Positions 16,996 to 25,610 of a stretch of 64,000 bases of DNA are shown here, piece by piece. The position numbers were made by a program, and so were the translations under genes. Source of the DNA: CAZPXZ01 sp965219495 (GTDB lineage Bacteria; Pseudomonadota; Alphaproteobacteria; Rhodobacterales; CAZPXZ01); assembly GCA_965219495.1 (NCBI GenBank), contig OZ244777.1:1302001-1366000 (forward strand), in the 5' to 3' direction. The notes under the pieces are model-generated. The model was given only the letters and a program-made list of their open reading frames with translations. It was not told where the DNA came from and searched no databases. The stretch's first letter is position 1, and the number at the start of each line of letters is the position of its first letter.

Positions 16996-17775
16996 TCAGC
17001 CTGAATGCCGCGTACAAGCACTTCGACCCGCCGCCGGTCTTGGCTTCGGCGCCGTAATTCCTTCGATCGCGCCAACCAGGTCGCGAACAGGTGTCGCTGC
17101 GGCGGGTCCCGGCGGTACGTATACAAGCTTGGTCGCCTCTACAAGAAGCGCCCCTGCGATTTGCCGTGCTCCGAGCCGGGCGCCAAGGGATTCGAATAGT
17201 TTCGCGCTGCGCAGCCAGAACCGACGCTGGGTTGGCGGCATGTAAAGGGCCGCCGATTCCGAGCACGGCTCGAACGCATGACCGCGAAGTTCACGACGCA
17301 ACTGACCACTGCTAAATGGGTGACCCAAACCGAACGGAACGGTATCCCTGCGCGCCCACAAACCGGTTCGGTTCGGAACAACAAACGCCACCCGTCCACC
17401 CGGCGCGAGCACCCGATAGATCTCTCGCATGAGTTCGCGCGGTCGCGCCGCCGTTTCGTATCCGTGCAACAGAACCAGCCGGTCTACGAGCCCGGTGGGC
17501 AGTGGAAGGCGGTCATCTTCTACGAGTATCGCGGCATTCGGGCCCTCGTTCGGCCACCGGCATACGCCCTGCTCCGACGGCATCAACGCGAGCACGCAGA
17601 CAGCTTCCGAGCGGTAGGGGCCGAGCACGGGCGGCGCGAATCCGTACCCGGCAACGATCTGGCCGCTGACGTTCGGCCAGAGCGAGCGAAGCGCCCTGCG
17701 CAACGCGCTGCGCGTGTGGGCGCCGAGACGCGTCCGATTGTAAAAGCTCCGAAGATCGACAACGTCGCGGTGCAT
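16996..17775 (-). CDS. Class I SAM-dependent methyltransferase
   Basis: 259 residues. The Methyltransf_11-like core is recognisable: GQIVAGYGFAPP stands in for the nucleotide-binding loop, followed by LPLPTGLVDRLVLLHGYE (motif II region) and RELMREIYRVLAPGGRVAFV (post-core strand). The glycine-rich motif I is weaker than usual (AGYGFA), so cofactor binding is likely but the substrate is unknown. It is divergent from gloB with 61 bp between starts, an arrangement I associate with alphaproteobacteria, and lies 140 bp upstream of the chorismate mutase gene in the same direction. Confidence 0.8.
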   Translation of the reverse strand: MHRDVVDLRSFYNRTRLGAHTRSALRRALRSLWPNVSGQIVAGYGFAPPVLGPYRSEAVCVLALMPSEQGVCRWPNEGPNAAILVEDDRLPLPTGLVDRLVLLHGYETAARPRELMREIYRVLAPGGRVAFVVPNRTGLWARRDTVPFGLGHPFSSGQLRRELRGHAFEPCSESAALYMPPTQRRFWLRSAKLFESLGARLGARQIAGALLVEATKLVYVPPGPAAATPVRDLVGAIEGITAPKPRPAAGRSACTRHSG

Positions 17776-17836
17776 CTCAAGGCTCCGCAGGCTATAGTAC
17801 CAGCGATCAGACTAACAAAGGAGCCCCGCGCCCGCC

Positions 17837-18610
17837 ATGACCGAATCTCACCTCGATGTCCGTTCCGTATTTTGCTTGGGTAGCAATTACGTCTACTTGA
17901 TTCGAGACAATCAGACGGGAACCACAGGTGTCGTCGACCCGGCAGAATCGGCGCCCGTACAAGCGGAACTTGACCGGTTGGGATGGCGCCTGGACCATAT
18001 CCTGCTCACCCACCATCATGCGGACCACGTCGATGGAGTTCCGGACCTGAGAGGACCGGGCGTCACGGTTATCGGGGCCGCAGCGGACCGTCGCCGCCTT
18101 CCCCGTCTCGATGTCGAACTCAACGTCGGAGATCGCTGGAGTTTTGGCTCCCGCCCGATCCAGATCATGGATGTTTCGGGACATACTTTAAATCATATCG
18201 CACTGTATTTTGACGAGGACAAGGTTGTATTTTGCGGGGACTGCATGTTCGTGATGGGGTGCGGCCGCGTTTTCGAAGGTACGGCGCTGCAAATGTGGGA
18301 ATCCCTTTCGCGGCTCGCCGCCCTGCCTGGAGACACCCGAGCCTATTGCGGGCACGAACTGACGGAGGGCAACGCCGCCTTCTGCCTGTCGGTCGACCCG
18401 GACCACGCGCCCACCGCCGCGCGGGCGCGTGAAATCCGCGCCCAACTCGCCCGGGGTGAACCGACGGTTCCGACCACCGTCCGGCAAGAGCGGGAAACGA
18501 ACATATTCCTCCGGGCGGCGGAGCCGCACGTGGCGAAAACCGTCGGTCTGGCCGAAGCCGACCCCGCAGCGGTGTTCGCAGAACTCCGGCGCCGAAAGGA
18601 CGGCGCCTGA
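17837..18610 (+). CDS. gloB: Hydroxyacylglutathione hydrolase (glyoxalase II)
   Basis: 257 residues, normal for the family. The metallo-beta-lactamase motif THHHADHVDG is intact near residue 57, followed by metal ligands in SGHTLNHIALY and FCGDCMFVMGCGR, and the C-terminal HAGH glutathione-binding domain with YCGHELTEGNAAFCL. It hydrolyses S-lactoylglutathione to lactate plus glutathione in methylglyoxal detoxification. It is divergent from a methyltransferase and 106 bp upstream of efp. Confidence 0.95.
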   Translation: MTESHLDVRSVFCLGSNYVYLIRDNQTGTTGVVDPAESAPVQAELDRLGWRLDHILLTHHHADHVDGVPDLRGPGVTVIGAAADRRRLPRLDVELNVGDRWSFGSRPIQIMDVSGHTLNHIALYFDEDKVVFCGDCMFVMGCGRVFEGTALQMWESLSRLAALPGDTRAYCGHELTEGNAAFCLSVDPDHAPTAARAREIRAQLARGEPTVPTTVRQERETNIFLRAAEPHVAKTVGLAEADPAAVFAELRRRKDGA

Positions 18611-18716
18611 AGCAAGTCTCGCTGAATCCCCGAACCCGCAATTGTACCGCTCGATTTGCGCCGAACGTGCCGCGCTCACCGGAAGATCCACTTCAAATGC
18701 GATCAAGGGCACGAAC

Positions 18717-19277
18717 ATGAAAATCGCCGGCAACGAAATCCGACCCGGTAACGTCATCGAACACAAGGGACACTTGTGGACGGCTGTCCGGGCGCAACAC
18801 GTGAAGCCCGGCAAGGGCGGCGCCTACGCCCAAGTAGAACTCCGAAACCTTCGAAACGGATCCAAGCTGAACGAAAGGTTCCGGTCTGCCGAAAGTGTGG
18901 AACGCGTTCGGCTCGACCAGAGGGAACAGCAATTCCTCTACGCGTCGGGGGAAACGCTCGTATTCATGGACACGGAGAGTTACGAGCAGACGGAACTCAG
19001 TTCGGAGTTTCTCGGCCACCGGGTGTCTTTCTTGCAGGAAGGCATGACGGTCCGCATCGAGTACTACGGTGAGGAGTCACTCTCGATCGCTCTTCCCGAA
19101 CAGGTGGAGTGCACCATCGCCTACACGGAACCCACCGTGAAGGGACAGACCGCGGCATCGTCCTACAAGCCGGCCACTTTGGATAATGGTACGCGGGTGA
19201 TGGTCCCTCCCTTCCTGGAAAAGGGCGATCGAATCGCGATTGACCCGGAAACCTTGGAATACGCGAGGCGCGCCTGA
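18717..19277 (+). CDS. efp: Translation elongation factor P
   Basis: 186 residues, the standard EF-P length, starting MKIAGNEIRPGNVIEH. The domain I loop HVKPGKGGAY carries the modifiable lysine at residue 33. The C-terminal OB domains include PEQVECTIAYTEPTVKGQT and the hallmark PPFLEKGDRIAIDPETLEY. EF-P relieves ribosome stalling at polyproline stretches; which lysine-modifying enzyme is used cannot be seen here. The next gene starts 16 bp on, suggesting an operon. Confidence 0.97.
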   Translation: MKIAGNEIRPGNVIEHKGHLWTAVRAQHVKPGKGGAYAQVELRNLRNGSKLNERFRSAESVERVRLDQREQQFLYASGETLVFMDTESYEQTELSSEFLGHRVSFLQEGMTVRIEYYGEESLSIALPEQVECTIAYTEPTVKGQTAASSYKPATLDNGTRVMVPPFLEKGDRIAIDPETLEYARRA

Positions 19278-19293
19278 ACCGGGATTTCGTTCC

Positions 19294-20094
19294 ATGAGCG
19301 CCTCCGACGCTCCGTTGAATCTGCTGCTCGGCGCCGCACGCCGTGCCGAGCGGGGTCTGGCCCGCGATCTCGGTGAACTCGAGAACCTGCAAGGCGTACC
19401 GGAAAGCGCCAAGAAATACGCGCGCGCCGGCCGAAGAAAGGCTCTCGGAATCCTGCGGGAATCATTACTCGAAGCGAGTCCCGCCTATGGCTGGATCGAC
19501 GATTCCGGTGCGGAGAAAGGCAAGGACCCTCTTCGATACTGGATCGTCGAACCCGTGTCCGGCATGGCGAATTTCGCGCACGGCTCGCCCGGATTCACAC
19601 TTGTCGCAGGTTTTCTTCAGAAGGGGGAGATGGAGGCCGTGGTTGTTCTCGACCCGGCCACGGGCGAAATGTTCACCGGCCGCCGCGGAAGTGGCGCAAA
19701 GCGCGAGAATTTACGGCTGCGGGTCGCCTCACGATCCCGTCTCCTTGATTGCCTGGTTGCGGTTTCCATGCCGGAAGATCAGGAAGAGGCCTCTATTCGG
19801 CAACTCGTCATTCGCGATATGGAACGAACCACCGCACTCGGCGCCAATTTGCGAGGAACAGGCTCCCCCGCGCTTGATCTGGCCTGGGTTGCATCTGGTC
19901 GCCTCGACGCGGCGTGGCTGCGGCCAGGCCGAACGCCCGCAGCCATCGCAACCGCCCTGCTCGTTCATGAGGCCGGTGGCAAGACCCACATTCCCGACAG
20001 GCGTGAACCGAGATCGGAAGGGACACTGGCGGCCAGTCCCCGCGTGTTCGACACACTCGCAAGCGAACTACTCGTCAAGCCAAGCGCCGAATAA
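19294..20094 (+). CDS. Inositol-monophosphatase-like protein with lost metal ligands
   Basis: 266 residues with the overall IMPase/SuhB plan, but the Mg2+-binding residues are altered. The signature usually written DPIDGTTNF reads WIVEPVSGMANF (Asp to Glu and Asp to Ser). The upstream EE motif reads GWIDDSGAEKG, and the C-terminal PWD-A-A motif, expected after GRLDAAW, reads RTPAAIATALLV without the Trp-Asp pair. FTGRRGSGAKRENLRL and ALDLAWVASGRLDAAW still identify the family. It is likely a pseudoenzyme or altered-specificity phosphatase. It follows efp by 16 bp. Confidence 0.8.
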   Translation: MSASDAPLNLLLGAARRAERGLARDLGELENLQGVPESAKKYARAGRRKALGILRESLLEASPAYGWIDDSGAEKGKDPLRYWIVEPVSGMANFAHGSPGFTLVAGFLQKGEMEAVVVLDPATGEMFTGRRGSGAKRENLRLRVASRSRLLDCLVAVSMPEDQEEASIRQLVIRDMERTTALGANLRGTGSPALDLAWVASGRLDAAWLRPGRTPAAIATALLVHEAGGKTHIPDRREPRSEGTLAASPRVFDTLASELLVKPSAE

Positions 20095-20235
20095 TCGAAG
20101 CAGAAAGGCTCATCTGGAGACAATAGTGGAGTTCATGGAATCAGACACCCGACCCGGTGCGTGCAAGAACAGTTCCGAAATCTGACGATGCCGTCGTCAA
20201 GGAAGATCAAACTCACACAGAACCAAGAAGTAAAC

Positions 20236-21246
20236 TCAACCCGCTGCGTCAAGTGCATCAATCCGGTTCAGATGGACTGCTTTCGCATTTCCCTCCAGAA
20301 ACGAGCCTTCGATCGAGTTTCGCGCCAGGGAGATTATGTCCGTGCGGCGCAGAGCGAGCGCTTCCCAAACAGCGACAAAGTTATCCAGCAAGTATCCTCC
20401 GAAATAGGAAGGATCATCGGAATTCACGGTCGCCTTGAGACCGGAATCTAGCATCCGCTTGAGTGGATGCGCCTCCATGTCCGCAACGCCACACAACCGC
20501 ACGTTCGAAAGCGGACAAACCGTGAGTACTATTCCCATATCCGCGAGACGACGAACCAATTCCGGATCTTCGAGTGCGCGATTGCCGTGATCGATCCTGT
20601 GGACCCCGAGCAAGTCAACCGCCGATTCCACGTACGACGCCGGCCCCTCTTCGCCGGCATGTGCGAAGAGCTTCAGTCCGGCGTTCCCGGCGGCTGCGAA
20701 TAGCCGCTGGAACTTCGCCGGCGGGTTGCCCTTTTCCGTCGAGTCGAGTCCAAGACCCATGATTCTCCGGTCGGCAAAATACGGCTCTGCCTGCCGGAAC
20801 GTCTCGAACCCTTCTTCCTCCGAAAGGTGCCGCAAGACACAAAGAATGAGCCTGGAAGTCACTCCGAGTTTTTCCCGGCCCTGGGCCAACGCCGACAGTA
20901 TGCCGTCCGTAGCGACCTCGAAGGGGACGCCCCGTCCCGTATGCCCCTGCGGGTCGTAGAACACCTCGACATGCACGGCTCCGTCCTCGGAGACGCGTTG
21001 CAGATACGCCATCGTGAGATCGAAGAAATCTTCTTCCTCGCGCAGTACGTTCATACCCTGGTAGTACACATCCAGAAAGTCCTGCAACTCGCTAAAGTTG
21101 TACGCGGCTTGAATCTCTTCGACGGTGCGAAACGGAATCTCGATCTTGTTACGGTTTGCCATGCGCATCATCATGGACGGCTCAAGCGAGCCTTCCAGAT
21201 GAAGGTGCAGTTCCGCTTTCGGCAGGCTTCGGACAAATTCCCTCAT
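20236..21246 (-). CDS. Adenine deaminase of the adenosine-deaminase family
   Basis: 336 residues from MREFVRSLPKAELHLHLEG; a Met 10 codons earlier has no family support. Zinc and catalytic motifs are all present: HLHLEGSLEP (HxH), FAHAGEEGP, HRIDHGN, and VNSDDPSYFGGY. The HAGEEGP, LTVCPLSNVRL and NSDDPSYFGGY variants are those of the adenine-deaminase branch rather than adenosine deaminase, so adenine to hypoxanthine is favoured. It lies 38 bp downstream of an ABC permease fragment in the same direction, suggesting a purine uptake-salvage operon before disruption. Confidence 0.88.
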   Translation of the reverse strand: MREFVRSLPKAELHLHLEGSLEPSMMMRMANRNKIEIPFRTVEEIQAAYNFSELQDFLDVYYQGMNVLREEEDFFDLTMAYLQRVSEDGAVHVEVFYDPQGHTGRGVPFEVATDGILSALAQGREKLGVTSRLILCVLRHLSEEEGFETFRQAEPYFADRRIMGLGLDSTEKGNPPAKFQRLFAAAGNAGLKLFAHAGEEGPASYVESAVDLLGVHRIDHGNRALEDPELVRRLADMGIVLTVCPLSNVRLCGVADMEAHPLKRMLDSGLKATVNSDDPSYFGGYLLDNFVAVWEALALRRTDIISLARNSIEGSFLEGNAKAVHLNRIDALDAAG

Positions 21247-21284
21247 CTTTCTCCCCTTCCATTCACACTTTCGCACCTGCGCGC

Positions 21285-21645
21285 CTATCGCCTACCCGAC
21301 ATGCCCACCCACGCTAGAACCCTTTCTTCAACCAAGGCCACCGCTTGATAGAATAGTATTGAGAAATTGACCGAGGTCACGGCCAACGCCCAGATCATGC
21401 CATAGTCGAGATAGCCTCTCGACTGGTTCATCAGGTTGCCCAGACCGGTCCCGGTCGCCAGCCAATCGGCAATCATCACGCCAAGCAGAGCTCTGGGAAC
21501 CGCGAGACGGGTTACCGCGAAGACATACGGAAGGGAGCTCGGAATCGCGACCATCCGGAGTTCCTGAATCCAGGAGGCTCCATAGGCCCGGGTCAGATCG
21601 AAAGCCGCGCGAGAAACCAGTTGAAGGCCCTGGGCCACGGGTGCA
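21285..21645 (-). pseudogene. ABC transporter permease, 3' fragment
   Basis: About 120 residues of the C-terminal half of an SsuC/ThiX-type inner-membrane permease. The EAA-loop region is LTRAYGASWIQELRMVAIPS, followed by membrane segments (YVFAVTRLAVPRALLGVMIA and IWALAVTSVNFSILFYQAVA). The upstream half with the first helices is missing; homology stops near 21645, where sequence associated with the ISKra4 element begins. The permease originally preceded the adenine deaminase. With no ATPase or binding protein left nearby it is non-functional. Confidence 0.8.
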
Positions 21646-21778
21646 GGTCTCCTATGGCAAGATCGCACTGAGGAATTTCAGGCACTTACGCCAGGAAGCA
21701 AGGGCGATGCGGGGGATTTGCTGTGAAACTCTGCGGCCGGAGGCAATTTTTCCCGGGAAACCCGCGATATGGAGCGGA

Positions 21779-21854
21779 TGAGAGTGCTCTCAACCACAAG
21801 CCGTGGTATCTTGAATGCAAAAAGCAAAGAACGCACAAGAAAGGAGCACTCTCA
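21779..21854 (+). promoter_or_regulatory. Inverted repeat covering the transposase RBS
   Basis: TGAGAGTGCTC at 21779-21789 is the exact reverse complement of GAGCACTCTCA at 21844-21854. The 3' arm contains the GGAG ribosome-binding sequence and ends at the A of the ATG. Read-through RNA from outside the element would fold and hide the start; an alternative small hairpin (TGAGAG/CTCTCA, 21779-21792) could compete. This parallels the known protection of IS10 and IS50 against impinging transcription, but here it is inference. Confidence 0.5.
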
Positions 21855-23278
21855 TGTCCATTCTACCTTTTCCCGACAATCCGTCCAGCTTTCCTGCTTC
21901 CGTCCAGCGGTCGGATTCGGCGCCGGGCGCGCTTCCGGCGAAGCTCATCGAAGCCTTCCATTCGCGCCTTGGCGCGGTCTTGCAATCCGGCATGGCGGCG
22001 ACGGATTTCGAGCAGTTTGAGCGGGACGTGGTGTCCGCGTTGCATGGGTTTGGCCGGGAGATCTTGCACATCAGCATCGAACGTCTTGACGACGGCGCCG
22101 CTTCGCTGACGCGGGACGGGCGGGTCTATACGCGGGTGGAGGCGACGTCGAAGACGATCATGACGTCGGTGGGGCAGGTGAGTTTTTGGCGGAGCCGCTA
22201 CCGGCGTGCGGGAGAGGCATCGGTGGCGCCGGTGGACGAGAAACTCGGCTTGGCGGAGGCCTATTTCACGCCGCTTGGGGCCTGCCAGTCTCTGTATCTG
22301 CTGAGCGGCAACACGGCGCGGGATTGCGTTGCGCAGCAGGAGATGTTCGGCATCGGCGGGGCCTCGGTGAGCAGCCTGCAGCGGCTGGGCAAGGCAGCTG
22401 CGGAACATTGGGAAGAGGTGGCGGAAGAGGCGATTGAGGAGATCCGGTCGGAAGAGGGGGTTCCGGCGTCGGCGGCGAGCGCCTGCGTCTCCCTCGACGG
22501 CGTCATGGCGCCGATGCGGCCGGGGGAGGGGGAAGACCGGAAAACCGTGTACCGGGAAGCATCTTGCGGCAGCCTTACCTACTACGACGAGGCGGGCGAG
22601 CGGCTGCACAGCGTGTATTTCGGGCGCATGGCGGAGCCGGGGAAAGCGACCCTCAAGGAGGAGCTGGCGGCCGAAGTCGCCGGCCTTGTCGGACGCCGCC
22701 CGGATCTGCGGATCGTCGGCATCGCCGATGCCGCGCCGGACAACTGGAGCTTCCTCGGCACGCTGGTCGCGGAGGAGTGCCAGCTGGTCGACTACTGGCA
22801 TGCTTGCCAGCACCTGCAATGCGTGGCGGATGCCGCCTTCGGCGGCGGCGCGGCGGCCGGCGCGAAGTGGTTCGAGAAGTACAAGGCCGTCCTGCGCGAC
22901 GACGAGGACGGCGTCGAGAAGGTAATCGACGCCATCCGCTACCGCCTTCGCCGCGCCGGCGCGGCGAAGGCCGAGGTGAAGCGCGAGCTGCGCTTCTTCC
23001 GCAAGCACCGCCGGCGCATGCGCTACGCGGCATTCCATGCCAAGCGCCTGCCCATCGGCTCGGGGGTAATTGAGGCGACCTGCAAATCCCTGGTGAGCGC
23101 CAGAATGAAGAAGGCCGGCCAACGCTGGGGGCACAGCGGGGGACAAGCCATCCTGACCTTCCGCAGCTTGGTCAAGTCCGAGCGGTTCGACCGGGCCTGG
23201 AGAGCAATTGTGGCGAGATTGAAGGGCGCCGCCATCGACAACGGCGCCGCAATAGAGACACCGAGGAAGGCTGCATGA
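21854..23278 (+). CDS. ISKra4-family transposase
   Basis: 474 residues from the ATG after AAGGAG. Family hallmarks: AYFTPLGACQSLYLLSGNTA, the first catalytic Asp in VSLDGVMAPM, YREASCGSLTYYDEAGERL, VGIADAAPDNWSFLG with the second Asp, the VDYWHACQHL helix, and the C-terminal LPIGSGVIEATCKSLV carrying the catalytic Glu, then RWGHSGGQAILTFRSLV. The frame is intact, so the protein may be active. It sits on the opposite strand to the ABC/deaminase genes it interrupts. Confidence 0.92.
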   Translation: MSILPFPDNPSSFPASVQRSDSAPGALPAKLIEAFHSRLGAVLQSGMAATDFEQFERDVVSALHGFGREILHISIERLDDGAASLTRDGRVYTRVEATSKTIMTSVGQVSFWRSRYRRAGEASVAPVDEKLGLAEAYFTPLGACQSLYLLSGNTARDCVAQQEMFGIGGASVSSLQRLGKAAAEHWEEVAEEAIEEIRSEEGVPASAASACVSLDGVMAPMRPGEGEDRKTVYREASCGSLTYYDEAGERLHSVYFGRMAEPGKATLKEELAAEVAGLVGRRPDLRIVGIADAAPDNWSFLGTLVAEECQLVDYWHACQHLQCVADAAFGGGAAAGAKWFEKYKAVLRDDEDGVEKVIDAIRYRLRRAGAAKAEVKRELRFFRKHRRRMRYAAFHAKRLPIGSGVIEATCKSLVSARMKKAGQRWGHSGGQAILTFRSLVKSERFDRAWRAIVARLKGAAIDNGAAIETPRKAA

Positions 23279-23439
23279 ATGAATATTGAACGAAAAGCTG
23301 CTCAATGAACGGACATATTAAGACTTGAGTCTGTTTTCCATATGAGAATCACATTGCGCCAGGCCAAGTCCTGGAAAGGGGGATGACATGAACTGAAACC
23401 TTTCACCGCGATCCAGCGGGTTCGACCCCCGCCCGGCAA

Positions 23440-24170
23440 AGGCGCAGCCCGCCAGCCGGAACCGAGTTTTGCATGGCGTGCGGCAACGTACGTCGTGAAG
23501 CGTAAACAGGAGGTGGTGAAGCGTCGCAGCAAGCCTCGAAATTCGCAATGATGACGCCTTCAGCTTTGTGATCCTGGGGGCAGCACGGACAGCGCCGTTA
23601 GAGGCGAGGCGCCGAAGGTCGTCCGGGGTCGTGGAACGCCGCAGAACCACAGGATGGATCGTCAGGAAACCTGGGAGGTCCGGCACTGTCCATGTGCAGG
23701 ATGGCCGGTCGGGGGATTACCGGCTTTAAACCTCAACCCCGGCCCGATGCCTTGCCTGCGGGGCATCGGGAGCGCGCGAGCGACAGCACAAACCGAGCGG
23801 GCGCACATGGTACCGAACGGCGCAAACAATTAGCTCAAGGGATGCAGTGTCGGGAGTCGTAGCGCCCTCATAGTACTGCCGAAGACGGGGAACCGTGGCC
23901 ATCGGGACCCGGCCGAGGGAAGGGGGGCGCCGCGTGATCGGAGCCGCTGACGGGACACCCGGGGGAGACTCTGTACTCCGGAACCCGAGTCAACGTAACG
24001 GCAGCGGATAGCCATGCACGCGCCAAGGGCGGCTGTCGTCCTCGGCGCGTGTGGCTCAGGGCCGCCAACGGCCCTGAGCGAACCCGACACGCGAGGAACC
24101 GGATGCGGTAATGTCCGCACGTCCGGCTCTGTGGGGGGAGGGGCTCGGCAACGACCCCTCCTACCCGGCC
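23440..24170 (+). mobile_element. Decayed ORF-less group II intron
   Basis: No protein-coding frame fits this stretch, but it shows group II intron features on the plus strand. A GTGCGGC run at 23478 resembles the GUGYG 5' start. Sequences around 23540-23680 (GCAAGCCTCG, GACGCCTTCAG, GTGGAACGCCGCAGAACC) resemble domain I segments of bacterial introns as I remember them. A domain V/VI structure closes it at 24094-24166. The maturase/reverse transcriptase ORF expected in domain IV is absent; a short hairpin (24049-24079, CTCAGGGCC/GGCCCTGAG) remains there. The intron lies antisense within a folate cyclo-ligase-like gene. Confidence 0.7.
24094..24166 (+). ncRNA. Group II intron domains V and VI
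   Basis: Positions about 24094-24131 fold as domain V: GAACCGG pairs with CCGGCTC, then an inner stem TGCGG/CCGCA with the ACGT bulge side characteristic of domain V. Domain VI follows (GAGGGGCTCGG...CCCCTCCTACCC) with an unpaired A near the 3' end as possible branch point. The catalytic triad position reads AAC rather than AGC, and the GAAA tetraloop position reads TAAT-like, so splicing activity is doubtful. Confidence 0.65.
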
Positions 24171-24560
24171 CCGGCCAAGCCCAGATATCTCTCCCAGTGT
24201 TACAGTACGTCCGAAGTGTTCGAGACCGTCGAGCCATCCGGCAAAGGTCTCCTTTCCTTCCGGAACCATTCCGGGTTCAAGCAGAACAAGGCCCCGGTAA
24301 ATGCCATAGGTGGAAACCACCATGGTCAACCCGTCGCGCAGCATTTGGGCGCGCAATGCGGCCAGGCAGTTGTCCGGAGCCACGAAGGCAAGATGGCCAG
24401 CCTGATAACAGGGCAATTCATAAATGCGCGCCAGCGCCCGGTCGTTTCCTACAAAATCCGGAACGACTTCCGCGAAATTCAGGTGAAAGCGCGAGTCTGG
24501 CAGGGCAACTTCCCTGAGACGGTCCCAAATCTCTTGCCGAACGACCTTGGCTGCCGTCAT
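24170..24560 (-). pseudogene. 5-formyl-THF cyclo-ligase-like gene, 5' fragment
   Basis: About 130 residues from MTAAKVVRQEIWDRLREV. FVGNDRALARIYELPCYQ, AFVAPDNCLAALRAQMLRDG and the closing VTLGEISGL match the cyclo-ligase-like family (MTHFS-related) in which the PDxP-type and LRDG motifs bind substrate. The frame runs into the group II intron 3' end at about 24170 and the rest of the gene is not found on the far side. It once probably belonged to the same minus-strand cluster as the ABC permease and adenine deaminase. Confidence 0.65.
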
Positions 24561-24735
24561 CGCGTGACGACTCCCAGAATACGGAGGAAAATCTGACGTT
24601 TCCCAACCTATCCATGCCCGCAATGTCCGTCAATTTTGCCAGCCGGAAACGGAAACCGTGAGTAGAACGTGCGCTCCATAATTGCGCCGCCGCATGCCCG
24701 CGCATTCGATTCGGGCAATTCCCTTGCAGAACTTA

Positions 24736-25610
24736 GAGTTTGACTTAAAACTCCCGAGTGGCTTCGACATGTGGTATTTTCCATACAGTTCCAAACAAGA
24801 TATGGAGAACACACATGCCTTGGAATGAAGCCACTCGCCGCCAGTACAGGCGCCCCACAATTCGTTACGAGTCTGATTTGACGGACGAGGAATGGTCGTT
24901 GCTGGAACCCCTTCTTCCGGGCCCGGCTTCGACGGGCCGTCCCCGCAGCATGGACCTGCGGGAAGTGTTGAACGCGATCCGGTACCTGGTCAGCGCGGGC
25001 TGCCAGTGGCGCGCGTTACCCACTGATTTTCCACCCTTTATGACGGTTCAGAACTATTTCTACGGATGGTCGAAGAGTGGCCTGCTGGACGTCATGCTGT
25101 GCGCGCTCCGGCGGGCGGCGCGGGTACGACGCCGGCAAGAAGGTGAAGGGGCGCAAACGCCACCTTGTGGTGGATACGGAAGGGAACCCGCTTGCGGTGC
25201 AGGTGCATTGCGCGGGCATTCAGGACCGGGATGGGGCGCCGGACCTTCTGGAAGAGGTGGCGGCGCGCTGTCCGACGCTGCGGGCGTTGTTCGCGGATGG
25301 GGGCTATAGCGGCGCCCAATTGGAGCAGGCGATGCGCGACCGCAGCCTCGATATCGACCTGATCATCGTTTCCAAGCCCAAGGGAAACAAGGGTTTTGCG
25401 GTTCTCCCCCGCCGGTGGGTGGTGGAGAGAAGCTTTGCCTGGCTGAACCGCTGCCGACGCTTGGCGAAGGATTTCGAGCGCACCATTGAGAGCGCCAAGG
25501 CATGGGTCCTCTGGGCCGCCATCCGGGTTCTGGTGCGACGCCTCGGACGGCGGGTAAGTATCTGTGCAACAATCGGTTGAAGGAACTTGTTAAAGTTTTG
25601 ATTCAGACAC
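24736..25610 (+). mobile_element. IS5-family element (IS1031-like), copy 1, internally deleted
   Basis: 875 bp. The ends GAGTTTGACTTAAAACT at the left and GTGTCTGAATCAAAACT read inward from the right form an imperfect inverted repeat. Flanking trinucleotides are TTA and TCA, compatible with TNA-type targets of the IS1031 group but not identical. A second, 3'-truncated copy at 42741 shares the left end and leader almost exactly. An internal deletion of about 80 bp relative to copy 2 makes this copy defective. Confidence 0.8.
24815..25580 (+). pseudogene. IS5-family transposase with internal deletion
   Basis: It starts at ATG 24815 (GGAG upstream) as MPWNEATRRQYRRPTIRYES with the IS5 DUF4096-like N-domain (LTDEEWSLLEPLLPG, GCQWRALPTDFPP). 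At about 25119 roughly 80 bp present in copy 2 are missing, which shifts the frame. The catalytic domain continues in the next frame (KKVKGRKRHLVVDTEGNPL, LFADGGYSG, RRWVVERSFAWLNRCRR) to the stop at 25580. The deletion removes the first catalytic Asp region (GAIDSQSAKTT), so frameshifting could not restore activity. Confidence 0.88.

Larger units (their letters stand above)
21700..23300 (+). mobile_element. ISKra4-family insertion sequence (ends not resolved)
   Basis: Bounds are approximate. The transposase is intact, and the ABC permease it truncates ends near 21645. I searched the flanks for inverted ends and target duplicates and found none that convince me, so one or both ends may have been lost, perhaps on the side now occupied by the group II intron remnant. 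A hairpin masking the transposase ribosome-binding site lies at 21779-21854. Confidence 0.65.

Noticed and set aside
23405..23425. A tRNA T-arm-like sequence (GCGGGTTCGACCCCCGC)
   Set aside because: No matching acceptor stem, anticodon arm or D-arm can be built around it; it lies near the 5' side of the group II intron remnant and is better read as intron or flank structure.
24815..25580. Programmed frameshift in the IS5 transposase
   Set aside because: Comparison with copy 2 shows that about 80 bp, including the first catalytic Asp, are deleted, so this is a lesion and not recoding.
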